NCBI GenBank assembly: GCA_009840355.1
Contig: VXNZ01000025.1
Span: 150,482-214,481 of the forward strand
DNA length: 64,000 nt
Direction: 5' to 3'
From: Chloroflexota bacterium
GTDB taxonomy: Bacteria; Chloroflexota; Dehalococcoidia; Lucifugimonadales; JADFKI01
Position numbers and translations under genes: made by a program. Below the pieces are notes generated by a model that saw only the letters and a program-made list of their open reading frames with translations, was not told the DNA's origin and searched no databases. This document shows positions 26,317-35,994 of this stretch, in pieces. Positions within the stretch are counted from its first letter, which is position 1. Every line of letters starts with the position of its first letter.

Positions 26317-26557
26317 CCTCTGAAATCACTCTCATCCAAGTGCCATTAGCAGACTAAATCCAAGCGCTGCGCATGTCAATCGCGCGCGGCCCTTTATCCT
26401 ACCCATCTATCCTACTTAAATGATGTAGTATGAAGATAGAAGTTCGCTAAACAGTTTGTGCATTACCCTACTCGAGAAAGGTCTAAATGGGGCAAGCCGC
26501 TTCTTGAACATCCGTAACGGTTCACAAGAATTCTTGACGCATTGACAGGACACCGCA

Positions 26558-27697
26558 TTGAAGACACTCGGATTAATCGTCAATCCAATCGCCGGCATGG
26601 GCGGCAGTGTCGGTCTAAAAGGCACTGACGGCGAAGACACGCCACAACGCGCGCTGTCGCTCGGCGCCGAACCGCAGGCGAGCAAGCGGACACACGAAGC
26701 GCTGTCTATCATCGGCAAGGCAATGCCTGAACTGTCACTCGTAACCTGCGCCGGCAAGATGGGCGAAGACACCGCACGATCCAGCGGACTGACCGCGCAC
26801 ACAATTGAGGGCGTCCCGCAGGACGGCGCATCCACATCGTCCGCCGACACGCGCCGCGCCGCGCTTGAATTGCAGCGACTCGGCGTTGACTTGCTGCTGT
26901 TCGCGGGCGGTGACGGCACGGCGCGGGATATTTGCGATGCGCTGCGAACAGGCGGCTTTGCCTCAGCCGATTTACCTGTGCTGGGCATACCCGCCGGCGT
27001 CAAGATGCACTCCGGCGTGTTCGCGCTGACGCCGCGCAAGGCAGGCGAAACGGCGCTGCACTTTCTCAACGACCACGCAGCCGAACTCGCTGATGTGGAA
27101 GTGATGGACATTGACGAAGACGCGTTCCGCGAAGGCAGGGTCTCCGCGACCTTGCACGGCTACTTGAAGACGCCAATGGGCGGGGACGGCGTGCAGGCGA
27201 CGAAATCCGGCACTGCGCCGTCGGACAGCCAAGCCGCAGAAGACATCGCGCGGCAGGTCGCAGCAGACATGACTGACGACACGCTGTACATCATCGGACC
27301 CGGCACGACCACGGACGCAATCGCGCGCGAGCTGGGCGTGGCGAATACGCTGCTAGGCGTGGATGTCGTGGAGAATGGCAAACTGCTGGCAACAGACGCC
27401 ACTGAACGCGATCTGCTGCGATTGACGGACGGGCGCAGCGCGAAAATCATCGTAACCGTAATCGGCGGGCAGGGCTACATTTTCGGGCGCGGCAACCAGC
27501 AGATTAGCCCGCGCGTCATCCGGCGTATCGGCAGGGAGAACATCGTCGTGGTGGCGACGGCCGGCAAGCTACGCGCGCTAGACGGCCGCCCCTTGCTTGT
27601 CGATACCGGCGACGCCGCGCTGGACGACGAGTTGAGCGGATACATCCGCGTCGTCACCGGCTACCGCGAGTCTCACATCTACCGAGTCTCGTGCTGA
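26558..27697 (+). CDS. ATP-NAD kinase-like protein (COG3199 family)
   Basis: 379-residue protein of the NAD-kinase/diacylglycerol-kinase-like superfamily, COG3199 branch (AcoX-like). It begins LGLIVNPIAGMGGSVGLKGTDG, has the diagnostic LLLFAGGDGTARDICDAL near residue 110, and GIPAGVKMHSGVFALTP. It probably binds a nucleotide at GGDGT; whether it makes NADP is unknown for this branch. The start is TTG at 26558, with AGGAC six bases ahead and no better in-frame ATG. Confidence 0.82.
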   Translation: MKTLGLIVNPIAGMGGSVGLKGTDGEDTPQRALSLGAEPQASKRTHEALSIIGKAMPELSLVTCAGKMGEDTARSSGLTAHTIEGVPQDGASTSSADTRRAALELQRLGVDLLLFAGGDGTARDICDALRTGGFASADLPVLGIPAGVKMHSGVFALTPRKAGETALHFLNDHAAELADVEVMDIDEDAFREGRVSATLHGYLKTPMGGDGVQATKSGTAPSDSQAAEDIARQVAADMTDDTLYIIGPGTTTDAIARELGVANTLLGVDVVENGKLLATDATERDLLRLTDGRSAKIIVTVIGGQGYIFGRGNQQISPRVIRRIGRENIVVVATAGKLRALDGRPLLVDTGDAALDDELSGYIRVVTGYRESHIYRVSC

Positions 27698-27758
27698 CAT
27701 TCGAGGCTGAATAACTGAATTGCAGTACATCAATCATCAACCACGCATCAACCGCGCA

Positions 27759-28064
27759 TCAACCGCGCCGTATGCTGACACCCAAGCCATAGCCTTGAAT
27801 GCGCTCTTTGTACAACTCCGCCTGCTCCAGCACACACACAACCACCACGGCGCTGCCCGTGTTGTGCGCCTCGAACATGATGCCGATCGCCTCTTCGACG
27901 ATAAGGTCCGGCACGCTCTTCACCAGCGCCTCCACGACATAATCCATCGAATGGTAGTCGTCGTTATGCAGTATCACCGCATAGCGCGGCAGCCGCGCAT
28001 TCAACGTTCGCCGCAACGATTCGACATCGACATCCGGCAGGGTCATCGCCATTGGATTGTGCAT
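27759..28064 (-). CDS. clpS: ATP-dependent Clp protease adaptor ClpS
   Basis: N-degron adaptor that delivers substrates with bulky N-terminal residues to ClpAP/ClpCP. The family core YAVILHNDDYHSMDYVVEAL is complete (N-degron pocket residues N-D-D). I chose ATG 28064 (MHNPMAMTLPD, 101 residues, typical length) rather than the longer frame, whose Cys-rich extension is not family-like. No clpA or clpC is adjacent. Confidence 0.9.
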   Translation of the reverse strand: MHNPMAMTLPDVDVESLRRTLNARLPRYAVILHNDDYHSMDYVVEALVKSVPDLIVEEAIGIMFEAHNTGSAVVVVCVLEQAELYKERIQGYGLGVSIRRG

Positions 28065-28357
28065 CGTTTTCGACTCTCGCAAGCAGCGCAGCTCATCGCG
28101 CATATTATCAATGACATTCCGGACGGCACTCCGGACACAGCACTCACCGCAACGCAATTCCGAATGCAGTGAAACACTTATTCCCTGATTTAAGTGGCAG
28201 CTTCATGGGGCAGGCAACGGCATTTGACATACTCATCCCGATGATTATATTTGTTGGCAGATAAAGGCACAAACGGCAAAGGCTTGCTCCAAAGCAACAT
28301 ACTCAGCCGCCCGAAGATTCTTTGCCCCAATCCTAATCATCCCCGAAAGGACGGAAA
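28065..28357. other. Spacer between clpS and the LLM gene
   Basis: No gene seen. Bases 28321-28352 carry CCCCAATCCTAATCATCCCC, a family B repeat fragment in reverse orientation; it also supplies the AAGGACGG ribosome site of the next gene. Confidence 0.4.
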
Positions 28358-29296
28358 ATGCAAATAGGAGTGTCGCTGACTTCGAGCTATTCTATCGACC
28401 GCGATCCGAAAGCCGTGATGGACGGCTTGACGGAGCAGGTGAAGGCGATGGCGGATTTGGGGTTCGCGTCGCTGTCGCTTGGCGACCACCATGTAACGCG
28501 CAACAATTACTTTCAGGTAATGCCCACGATGTCGCACCTGTCCGCGTTCACGGGCGATATGCGGCTGATTCCACTGTTCTTGCTGCCGTTCTACAATCCG
28601 ATACTGCTCGCGGAACAACTGTCGATGCTGGATGTCATCAGCGGCGGCAAGACGGCGGTCATCAGCGCGCTTGGACACCAGCCCGAAGCGCACGATGCGT
28701 TCGAGACACCGCAGCGATTGCGCGTGTCCCGCTTCGAGGAGACCTTCGATATTATGCGTCGGCTATGGGCAGACGACGATGTGTCATTCAGCGGCAAGCA
28801 CTACAACTTCAGCGGCGTGTCGGTCAATCCCAAGCCGCTGCAACGGTCTATGCCGATGTGGATTGGCGCAAACGCCGACCCCGCCGTGCGCCGCGCCGCG
28901 CGAATCGCGGACGCATGGGTTATCAGCCCCGGCTGGACGCCCGACTACATCGACGAACGTCTGCAATTCTACCGCGCCGCGCTCGACGAATTCGGCCGCA
29001 GCGGACAAGTACAGGAATTGGTTGTGCGCCGCGACTTGCACCTCGCGCCGACACGAGACGCGGCGCTGCGAGATGCGGAAGTCCTGTTTGAACGCGGCTA
29101 TCGCGGCTTCGGAGACCGTGAAATGCAAGAATCGCTAATCGTGGGGGATGCGGATACCTGCATCACCGCGCTGGAACGCCTGCAAAGCATGGGCGCGACG
29201 CACATCCTATTCCGCTGCGCGTTGGACGAAACGGAGCAGGCGATGCAGACTATCAGAATCCTTGGGGAGCAGGTGATTCCGCACTTTTCAGGCTAA
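28358..29296 (+). CDS. LLM-class flavin-dependent oxidoreductase
   Basis: Second luciferase-like TIM-barrel oxidoreductase, 312 residues. It opens MQIGVSLTSSYSIDRDP and has SLSLGDHHVTRNNYFQ, FYNPILLAEQLSMLDVISGGK, SRFEETFDIMRRLW and PMWIGANADPAVRRAARIAD, the standard order for the family. It is only distantly like the copy at 12770. A flavin or F420 cofactor is expected; the substrate is unknown. AAGGACGG lies six bases before the ATG. It converges on the peptide transporter operon. Confidence 0.88.
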   Translation: MQIGVSLTSSYSIDRDPKAVMDGLTEQVKAMADLGFASLSLGDHHVTRNNYFQVMPTMSHLSAFTGDMRLIPLFLLPFYNPILLAEQLSMLDVISGGKTAVISALGHQPEAHDAFETPQRLRVSRFEETFDIMRRLWADDDVSFSGKHYNFSGVSVNPKPLQRSMPMWIGANADPAVRRAARIADAWVISPGWTPDYIDERLQFYRAALDEFGRSGQVQELVVRRDLHLAPTRDAALRDAEVLFERGYRGFGDREMQESLIVGDADTCITALERLQSMGATHILFRCALDETEQAMQTIRILGEQVIPHFSG

Positions 29297-29337
29297 CCGT
29301 CCTGCCTATGCCTATCCTGTGTATGTATCCCGTTAGT

Positions 29338-30234
29338 CTATTCAAGCGTGCCGCGCAGCCTGGGGTCCAGCGCGTCGCGCAAGCCGTCTCCAAACAGATT
29401 GAAGGCGAGCACGGTTATCGTGATGAACACTCCGGGGAAGAAAACGTGCCACCACAACGGGTACAGCAGCGCCGATGCCTCGCCGAGCATACCGCCCCAT
29501 GTGGGTGTGGGCGGGCTTACTCCAAGTCCGAGGAAGCTCAGGGAAGCTTCGATGACAATGACCGTTCCCAGGTGAACGGTGAAGAGGATGAGGAATGGTG
29601 CAACACACTGCGGCGCAACGTGTCTCGCCATTATTCTCATCTGAGAAGCGCCGATTCCTCGCGCAGCCTCCACATACGCCGTTTCCTTAACTGTCAACGC
29701 CACAGAGCGAATAATCCTGGCGCCGAACGGAACGCGAGTTACGGCAATGGCGAGGATAATCGTCCACATTCCGGCGCCCAGAACAAGCACAAGAGCGAAT
29801 GCGAGTATCAGGCCCGGGAGCGCCATGATAATTTCCACGAAGCGCTGGCTTATCATGTCAGTCAAGCCGCCGAGATAGCCGCTGACAAGCCCCCACACGC
29901 CGCCAATAGTCGTGCCGATGAGCACTGACGCCAAAGCGACGAACAGAGATATTCTCGCGCCATAGAGAATCCTGCTTAGGAGGTCTCTGCCAATCTGGTC
30001 GGTGCCAAAATAACTTTCGCTGTCGGGAGGCGCGCTAATTTTCGTGAAGTTGGCTTTCAGGGGGTCTTGGGGCGATATTAGGGGAGCGCCTAAAGCCATC
30101 AGAATCAGTATCAGCCCTATCAGGCCCCATACGGCCGCAAATGGACTGCGTCGAACGAAGCCGCGCAGGTTTACTCCATACCTGCGAACATTGGAACTGA
30201 CGCTTCTGCGCGCAGCTACTGAATCCATTGCCAT
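29338..30234 (-). CDS. Peptide/nickel-type ABC transporter permease (DppC-like)
   Basis: Inner-membrane permease with DppC/OppC architecture: N-terminal anchor, IGLILILMALGAPLISPQDP, the cytoplasmic-face FGTDQIGRDLLSRILYGAR, and the EAA loop YVEAARGIGASQMRIMARH that docks with the ATPase. I chose ATG 30234 (298 residues), which has AAGGTG six bases before it, over the longer frame reaching 30294 that would overlap the previous gene by 31 bases. It pairs with the permease directly upstream. Confidence 0.9.
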   Translation of the reverse strand: MAMDSVAARRSVSSNVRRYGVNLRGFVRRSPFAAVWGLIGLILILMALGAPLISPQDPLKANFTKISAPPDSESYFGTDQIGRDLLSRILYGARISLFVALASVLIGTTIGGVWGLVSGYLGGLTDMISQRFVEIIMALPGLILAFALVLVLGAGMWTIILAIAVTRVPFGARIIRSVALTVKETAYVEAARGIGASQMRIMARHVAPQCVAPFLILFTVHLGTVIVIEASLSFLGLGVSPPTPTWGGMLGEASALLYPLWWHVFFPGVFITITVLAFNLFGDGLRDALDPRLRGTLE

Positions 30235-30263
30235 TGCGTCACCTTCTAAAAATGAGTATGGCG

Positions 30264-31220
30264 CTAATTGAGCCTTATTCTTGGGTCTAGCCACCCATAC
30301 AACATGTCAATCAGGAGATTGACCAGTACGAAGATGACTGCATAAAAGAGAACGATATTCTGGACTACATTGAAGTCTCGGTCAATGGCGGCGACTACCA
30401 GCGCCTTGCCCAAGCCCGGCACGGTGAACGCCTGCTCAACCGCGACCGAGCCGCCCATCACGAAGCCGAGCAGCACCCCGCTCAATGTCAGCACCGGCAA
30501 CAGGGCATTCGGCATGGCGTGTCGCGCTATGACCAGCCGCTCAATCAAGCCTTTGGCGCGTGAAGTCCTGACATAATCCTCGCGCAGCACCTCGAACAGC
30601 GACGAGCGAGCCATTCGCGCGATAAACGCAGCCTGACCTAAGCCCAGCACAATCGCAGGTCCCACTATTATCTGAAAGTTAGTCCAGGGGTCTTCCCAGA
30701 ATTGAACGGAGACGATAGGCGCTTTGTACTGAAACCATGAAATGCTGGCGACCACTACGAGCAGTCCAAGCCAGAATCCGGGTATCGCAAGAAAGAGCAC
30801 CGTGAAGAAACTGGTGGACATGTCCCAGACGGAGTTGGGACGCACGGCGCTGATTATGCCAACCGGCAGTCCGATAATCCAGGAAATGACGACTGAAATA
30901 ATCCCAATCTGGGCGCTAATGGGGCCCCTCTGAGCCATAATCTCGATGATAGGGTCGCCCCGAAAGAAAGACTCGCCAAGCTTGCCGGATGCGATGTCCT
31001 TCACCCACACCGCGTATTGCACGGCTATCGGCTTGTCCAGTCCGAGGTCTCTGAGTATCGCCGCCTTCTGCTCGGGCGTCCATTGGATGATGGTTTCTAT
31101 CCCGTAATAGGCGCCCAGAGGGTCGCCCGGCAATATCCGCATGATGCCGAATATCAAGACCGTGATACCGAAAATGGTGGGGATTGCATAGAGAATGCGC
31201 TTTATGATGTAGGTTCGCAA
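30264..31220 (-). CDS. Peptide/nickel-type ABC transporter permease (DppB-like)
   Basis: 318-residue DppB/OppB-type permease beginning YIIKRILYAIPTIFGITVLIFG, with the typical periplasmic loop (ILRDLGLDKPIAVQYAVWV) and EAA loop YVRTSRAKGLIERLVIARH. The start is TTG at 31220, with a strong GGAGGGG five bases ahead. It lies between the binding-protein gene and the second permease on the same strand. No ATPase gene follows; the transporter must borrow one encoded elsewhere. Confidence 0.9.
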   Translation of the reverse strand: MRTYIIKRILYAIPTIFGITVLIFGIMRILPGDPLGAYYGIETIIQWTPEQKAAILRDLGLDKPIAVQYAVWVKDIASGKLGESFFRGDPIIEIMAQRGPISAQIGIISVVISWIIGLPVGIISAVRPNSVWDMSTSFFTVLFLAIPGFWLGLLVVVASISWFQYKAPIVSVQFWEDPWTNFQIIVGPAIVLGLGQAAFIARMARSSLFEVLREDYVRTSRAKGLIERLVIARHAMPNALLPVLTLSGVLLGFVMGGSVAVEQAFTVPGLGKALVVAAIDRDFNVVQNIVLFYAVIFVLVNLLIDMLYGWLDPRIRLN

Positions 31221-31239
31221 TCATCCCCTCCGTCAAGAA

Positions 31240-31269
31240 GAGAGGCAGCGGCAAGACACCCTGCCTCTC
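31240..31269 (-). promoter_or_regulatory. Intercistronic hairpin before the permease genes
   Basis: GAGAGGCAG (31240-31248) pairs with CTGCCTCTC (31261-31269). It lies 20 bases before the dppB-like start, just upstream of its ribosome site, so it may modulate expression of the permeases. Confidence 0.5.
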
Positions 31270-31307
31270 CATCGATTTACCAAATGTAAGACTAAACGCC
31301 AAGTATG

Positions 31308-31337
31308 CCTGCGCCGATGCGTGACATTCGGCGCAGG
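31308..31337 (-). terminator. Hairpin just after the binding-protein gene
   Basis: CCTGCGCCGA (31308-31317) pairs perfectly with TCGGCGCAGG (31328-31337), 13 bases past the stop. There is no U-tract on the minus strand, so mRNA stabilisation or partial attenuation is more likely than full termination. Confidence 0.55.
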
Positions 31338-31349
31338 TTTGACTCGCGG

Positions 31350-33266
31350 CTATCTATCCAGCCACACATAGTCCCACTTGTGCAGTTCGTAGTTCGAGTA
31401 GAAGTCGCTGTTCGCAGGCATCAAGCCCTTGACATGGTCCCAGTAGCCCCAGTAGGTAATCTCGGTTGTGTCGAGGGGCACCCAAGGCATTTCCTGGTCG
31501 AGGAAGGCTGCCAAGTCCTTGGACATTTCAATCTTCTTCGCCTGGTCCAGCTCTATTTCCAATGCCCTGAGCATCTTGTCGAGCTCGGGGTTGTCGTAGA
31601 ACGCGGTGTTGCCATCGCAAAGCCTGTCGCCGCAGCGTCCGAACAGGTCCTTGATGTAGAAGGACGGGTCCGGGATGAACGCCCAAGTGCCACCCTCGAC
31701 GGACATGTCGTAGTTTCCTGCCTTAATTTCTTCGCCATGCGCCGACACATCAACCACGCGGATCTCGGTGTCAATGTTCAGCCCTTCCTTCAGCATTGCC
31801 TGTATTGCCGGCGCTCGCTGGCGCTGGTTGATTGTTTCGCGTGTTACGAGATCAAGCTTCGGAATGCCCTGTCCATCGGGGTAGCCCGCCTCGGCAAGCA
31901 ACTGACGCGCCTCGGCGATATCTTCCTCGGTCGGATTGCGGAAATACTTTCTTTGCTTCAGCTCTTCCAAGGGCAATCCGTAAGGCGTGCCGTCCGTGAA
32001 CCAGCCGCCGCCGAACAGCGTAGCCTTTATATCGGCTGTAATATCCAGAAGCACTTGCTGATCGAGAACCAAGGCGACTGCCTGTCGCACGCGCTTGTCG
32101 TCGAAAGGCTTTCGCAAGTTATTCATCGGGATGCCATGCCAGATAAGCAGGTGCTGGCGTATGCCGTTCAGCCCGGGCCTGTTGCCGATGTCTCTGCCGT
32201 CTTTAGGCGCCATCCACATCGTCCAATCCGTTTGGCCTCCCAGAAGAGCAGCGGTGTTCTCAGGCGTCCACGCCTTCAGCCAAATATGCTCTATCCTGTC
32301 AACGTATGGCGCATCGGGGCTCCAGTAGTCAACATTCTTTTCCATAATCCACTGGTCATCGTTCCTGGACACATACTTGAAGGGTCCTGTGCCGGGGTGG
32401 TTGTCAACGCCTCGGAGATTTCCGTTGTGCTCTTCGAGGGTTTCCTTCTTGCTTACGAGGTTCCACTCTGTGGAGAAGGCGACCATCATGTTGGCGAGCG
32501 CGCGCGGTTCGCTAAGCTCGAACTCAACAGTGTAGTCGTCGGGCGTGTTGACGGCGGATACGTTGGGGAACAATGGCCTACGCAAGCTGACAAGTTCCTC
32601 GCTTGGGAAGATTATCCTGTCGTAAGTAGCCTTGATGTCCTCAGCAGTCAAGTCGCTGCCATCGTGGAACTTGACGCCCTCTCTGATGCTGAATGTGTAT
32701 GTCAGCTGGTCGTCGGAAATGTCCCACCTGTACGCCAAGTCCGGCACTACAGGCACATCCGATGTGCGCGGGTCGCGGCGCAGCAGGGCATCGTACATCG
32801 GCGACTGCACGCCGTGGTTGGCGATTGTGCCGGATGCGTACCAGTCGAAGTGCGCGGGTGGTCCGTGCGCGCCGGCGCGGAATGTGCCTCCGGACTTCGG
32901 GAACGGGTCCAGCGGGCGCACATAGAAGACCTCATCGGTCGGGCTTGGTGTGGCTATCACCACGCGCTCTATGGGGACTTCCTTGATTACCTCTTTGGTA
33001 ATTTCCTTTACGACCTCAACCTCAACCTCTTTCACCACCTCAACTTCTTTGGGCACTTCCCTGACGACCTCAATCTCGACCTCTTTCACCACCTCAACTT
33101 CTTTCGCCACTTCGACTTCCTTCACCACCTCTTCCGTCACGACCACAGTCTCAACGACCGTAACCACTTGCGGCTCGGCGGCGCCGCAAGCCGTCACTGC
33201 CAGCATAGCCGCCATAGCGCCGAATAGAAGCCATATTGCCGATTTCGTTTTCCGCAAACCTCGCAT
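31350..33266 (-). CDS. ABC transporter substrate-binding lipoprotein, family 5 (peptide type)
   Basis: Extracytoplasmic receptor of the adjacent permeases, 638 residues. Signal peptide with lipobox VTACG; then a Val/Glu/Lys-rich repeat (about residues 38-100, units like EVEVVKEVE) that should form an extended stalk; then a SBP_bac_5 fold with AYRWDISDDQLTYTFSIREGVKFHDGSDLTAEDI and the late AAFLDQEMPWVPL block. I chose ATG 33266 because GGGAGG lies seven bases ahead. The stalk is typical of Chloroflexota binding proteins. The ligand could be a peptide, but this family also binds sugars, metals and opines. Confidence 0.9.
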   Translation of the reverse strand: MRGLRKTKSAIWLLFGAMAAMLAVTACGAAEPQVVTVVETVVVTEEVVKEVEVAKEVEVVKEVEIEVVREVPKEVEVVKEVEVEVVKEITKEVIKEVPIERVVIATPSPTDEVFYVRPLDPFPKSGGTFRAGAHGPPAHFDWYASGTIANHGVQSPMYDALLRRDPRTSDVPVVPDLAYRWDISDDQLTYTFSIREGVKFHDGSDLTAEDIKATYDRIIFPSEELVSLRRPLFPNVSAVNTPDDYTVEFELSEPRALANMMVAFSTEWNLVSKKETLEEHNGNLRGVDNHPGTGPFKYVSRNDDQWIMEKNVDYWSPDAPYVDRIEHIWLKAWTPENTAALLGGQTDWTMWMAPKDGRDIGNRPGLNGIRQHLLIWHGIPMNNLRKPFDDKRVRQAVALVLDQQVLLDITADIKATLFGGGWFTDGTPYGLPLEELKQRKYFRNPTEEDIAEARQLLAEAGYPDGQGIPKLDLVTRETINQRQRAPAIQAMLKEGLNIDTEIRVVDVSAHGEEIKAGNYDMSVEGGTWAFIPDPSFYIKDLFGRCGDRLCDGNTAFYDNPELDKMLRALEIELDQAKKIEMSKDLAAFLDQEMPWVPLDTTEITYWGYWDHVKGLMPANSDFYSNYELHKWDYVWLDR

Positions 33267-33601
33267 TACATTGCCTCCCAATTAGGCATTTCGCCCGCTT
33301 AATTCGCTTATGACAGCCAATACCGATATAGGGTTGTGATGTATAGGGTTGTGATGATTGCTTGGATACCGACAATTGTTTAAATGATAGTTTTTTGACA
33401 TAATCCCCTAAGTTCGCCGCCATTTAATCATCACTTGCGATGATAGTCAAGATTGGATGTGATAATGCAGATGCGATGGCGAGACATCCCATCGCCCATC
33501 GAGACGGGCGGGGGCACAATTGCACATCCATAGATATGCTCTTATACTGACGCAATCCGAATGTAGGGGAATGTAGGGAACGCACCGGACGGAGGCGCGA
33601 T
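33267..33601. other. Divergent spacer with a 15-bp tandem repeat
   Basis: Intergenic region between the divergent binding-protein and CMD genes. It holds two exact 15-bp units TATAGGGTTGTGATG (33327-33341 and 33342-33356) and a GAATGTAGGG doublet (33561-33580) also seen at 63813. It must contain both promoters; none is clear enough to call. Confidence 0.5.
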
Positions 33602-34387
33602 ATGGGTGAATTAGACGAACGCTATGAACAAGGGCAGGAAACGCGGCGGATGTTCGGCGGCGGGCAAATCACCGGCGGGTCATCGCCCGGAGCATGGGAG
33701 ATTGCCCCTGACCTGGAGAGGATACTCGGCGAATTTCTCTTCGGCACCATCTGGAAACGCCCGGCGCTCACTCCGGTACAACGCGAGATGATAACCTTGT
33801 CCTGTCTCATAGTCATGAACCGAGAAGTTCAGCTGAAGCGGCATCTGGGCAACGCGCTGAATGTTGGATTGACCCCGGAACAGATAGTCGAGTTAATCAT
33901 CCACGACACTTGGTACGGTGGAGCGCCGGCAGGCATACAGGCGCTCACGCTGTGTAAGGAAGTCTTTGAGGAGCGAGGGATAGATTTCACGCCGTCCCGC
34001 GTCCATGACAGCGGCGAAGACCCCGACAGCCTTTTCCGGCGGGGCATGCAGTTCCGGCGCGGCTACATGGGGGACATCCCAAGAACGCCTACGCCCGAAC
34101 ACACCGAGGCGGAAAGGGAATTTAACAGAATCACAGGAGAATACTATTGGGGCGCGACATGGACACGCCCGGGACTCGACACCACTAGCCGCAGTATCTG
34201 CTCCATGACTTGCCTTGCGGTAGCGGGTGGCGATGAGCGACTACGGAGCCATATAATTGGTGCGCTGAACATAGGACTGACGCAGGACCAGATTATTGAA
34301 GTGTTCGGTCACATGACGCTATACGCCGGAATACAACTCGCGCGGGATGCGATGGAAGTTGCCAACGACATATTCACCGGTGCGTGA
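33602..34387 (+). CDS. Carboxymuconolactone decarboxylase family protein, two fused domains
   Basis: 261-residue protein containing two CMD/AhpD-like helical domains. The first (about 35-115) has RPALTPVQREMITLSCLIVM and GNALNVGLTPEQIVELIIH; the second (about 165-255) has RPGLDTTSRSICSMTCLAV and GALNIGLTQDQIIEVFGH. Neither has the AhpD CxxC pair, so a peroxidase role is unlikely and a decarboxylase/isomerase-type or unknown role more so. An ideal GGAGG precedes the ATG. The FGGY kinase gene begins at or just after its stop. Confidence 0.87.
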   Translation: MGELDERYEQGQETRRMFGGGQITGGSSPGAWEIAPDLERILGEFLFGTIWKRPALTPVQREMITLSCLIVMNREVQLKRHLGNALNVGLTPEQIVELIIHDTWYGGAPAGIQALTLCKEVFEERGIDFTPSRVHDSGEDPDSLFRRGMQFRRGYMGDIPRTPTPEHTEAEREFNRITGEYYWGATWTRPGLDTTSRSICSMTCLAVAGGDERLRSHIIGALNIGLTQDQIIEVFGHMTLYAGIQLARDAMEVANDIFTGA

Positions 34388-34455
34388 CGCCGTCCTGCCG
34401 CGAAATCAGAACGCAGCCGTGTCGTTCAACAATGTTGCAGGCACACAGTATCACC

Positions 34456-35994
34456 ATGTCTATATCCGCTAGCGCCCATATTCGCGCCGTGCTTGGGATT
34501 GATGCCGGCACAACCTCCGTGAAGGCGATGCTTGTCGGCGGCGATGGCGCTGTCATCGATGAGTCTGAAGTCGGGCATCCTATCAGTGTGCCGCGTCCCG
34601 GCTGGGCAGAGCAGCATCCTGATATATGGTGGCGCAGCACAACGATCGCCGTTCGCAAGGCGATGCAATTGGCGGACAAGAACAACAGCAGAATTGAGGT
34701 CGCCGCAGTCGGGCTTGGCGGGCAGATGCATAGCTCCGTCTTCCTCGACGGCGATGGCGAAGTCATTCGCCCTGCCCTGCTATGGAACGATGTTCGCACA
34801 ACGCCGCAGTGCCGGCAGATAATGGACACGGCAGGAATGGATGGGCTTCGCAGCACGGTTGGCAACCTCCCGCTCGAAGGATTCACCGCGCCAAAGCTGC
34901 TCTGGCTGCGGCAGCACGAGCCTCAGAATTATGCCCGATTGCAAACGCTGCTGCTGCCGAAGGACTACATCCGCTATCGGATGAGCGGCGATTTTTCGAC
35001 AGAGCCGTCGGACGCTGCCGGCACACTGCTGTTCGATGTGCGGCGGCGTATCTGGTCCGAGCAGATACTGCATGCACTGGAAATCGACGAGGGGATTCTG
35101 CCGCCTGTGCTGAAATCGCACGAGATTGCGGGCGTCGTCAGCTGTGCGGCGGCAGGCGAACTCGGTATTCCTGTCGGCACGCCTATAGTCGGCGGCGGCG
35201 CGGACAATGCGGCGAGCGCAGTGGGCTGCGGCATAACGACCGGCGGCGTGATGCAGGTCAGCATTGGCACATCAGGCACTGTGTTGCTGCCGTCCTCAGA
35301 GCCGCGCATCGCAGAGGACATGAACCTGCATACCTTCTGCCACGCCGCGCCGGACATGTGGTATCTGATGGGCGTAGCGCTTTCGGCGGGCAGTGCGCTG
35401 CGATGGCTGCGAGACACAGTCGCTGTGGGCCAATCCTATGACTCACTGACGGCGGGCGCGGCGAAGACGCCCATCGGCGGTAATGGTTTGCTATTCCTGC
35501 CATACCTGACCGGCGAGCGCACGCCGCACAACGACGCCGACGCGCGCGGGGTGTTCTTCGGACTGAGCTTTTCGCACAGCCTAGCTCACCTGACCCGAGC
35601 GGTAATCGAAGGCGTGTGCTTCGCACTGCGAGATTCGCTGGAACTTATGCGGCAACAAGGCGTATCTCCAAGCGAGATGCGGGCTATCGGTGGCGGTTCT
35701 CGCAGCCGGATGTGGCTGCAGACGATTGCCGATGTGTTCGGGCTTCCTATCGCAACTGTGCAGATTTCGGGCGGCGCTGCATACGGTGCGGCGCTGCTCG
35801 CGGCTATCGGCTGCGGCATGTTCGCAAGCATCGAAGAGGCGGTGCAGGCATGCGTCGCCACAGACAAAGTGGTCGAACCGGATGCGAAGGCGATTGCACA
35901 ATACGACGACCTTTACGGCGCATACAGACGCCTATACCCGGCGCTGAAAGGCGAATTCGCCGCGCTCGCCAACTTGACGGCAGGGCAGCAATGA
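34456..35994 (+). CDS. xylB: FGGY-family carbohydrate kinase, xylulokinase-like
   Basis: Sugar kinase of 512 residues. The N-terminal phosphate-binding loop is VLGIDAGTTSVKAMLV. Further blocks are GWAEQHPDIWW, GLGGQMHSSVFLD, AALLW-type substrate motif (PALLWNDVRT), GGGADNAASAVGCG, the ATP-site GTSGTVLLPS and the C-terminal AIGGGSRSRMWLQTIADVFG. This best fits xylulokinase. A GTG at 34384 overlapping the CMD stop as GTGA is an alternative start adding 24 residues. It overlaps the next kinase by four bases (ATGA). Confidence 0.88.
   Translation: MSISASAHIRAVLGIDAGTTSVKAMLVGGDGAVIDESEVGHPISVPRPGWAEQHPDIWWRSTTIAVRKAMQLADKNNSRIEVAAVGLGGQMHSSVFLDGDGEVIRPALLWNDVRTTPQCRQIMDTAGMDGLRSTVGNLPLEGFTAPKLLWLRQHEPQNYARLQTLLLPKDYIRYRMSGDFSTEPSDAAGTLLFDVRRRIWSEQILHALEIDEGILPPVLKSHEIAGVVSCAAAGELGIPVGTPIVGGGADNAASAVGCGITTGGVMQVSIGTSGTVLLPSSEPRIAEDMNLHTFCHAAPDMWYLMGVALSAGSALRWLRDTVAVGQSYDSLTAGAAKTPIGGNGLLFLPYLTGERTPHNDADARGVFFGLSFSHSLAHLTRAVIEGVCFALRDSLELMRQQGVSPSEMRAIGGGSRSRMWLQTIADVFGLPIATVQISGGAAYGAALLAAIGCGMFASIEEAVQACVATDKVVEPDAKAIAQYDDLYGAYRRLYPALKGEFAALANLTAGQQ

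Noticed and set aside
31305..33227. 640-residue plus-strand open frame
   Set aside because: Exact antisense of the binding-protein gene; the low-complexity Val/Glu/Lys stalk keeps the opposite frame open.
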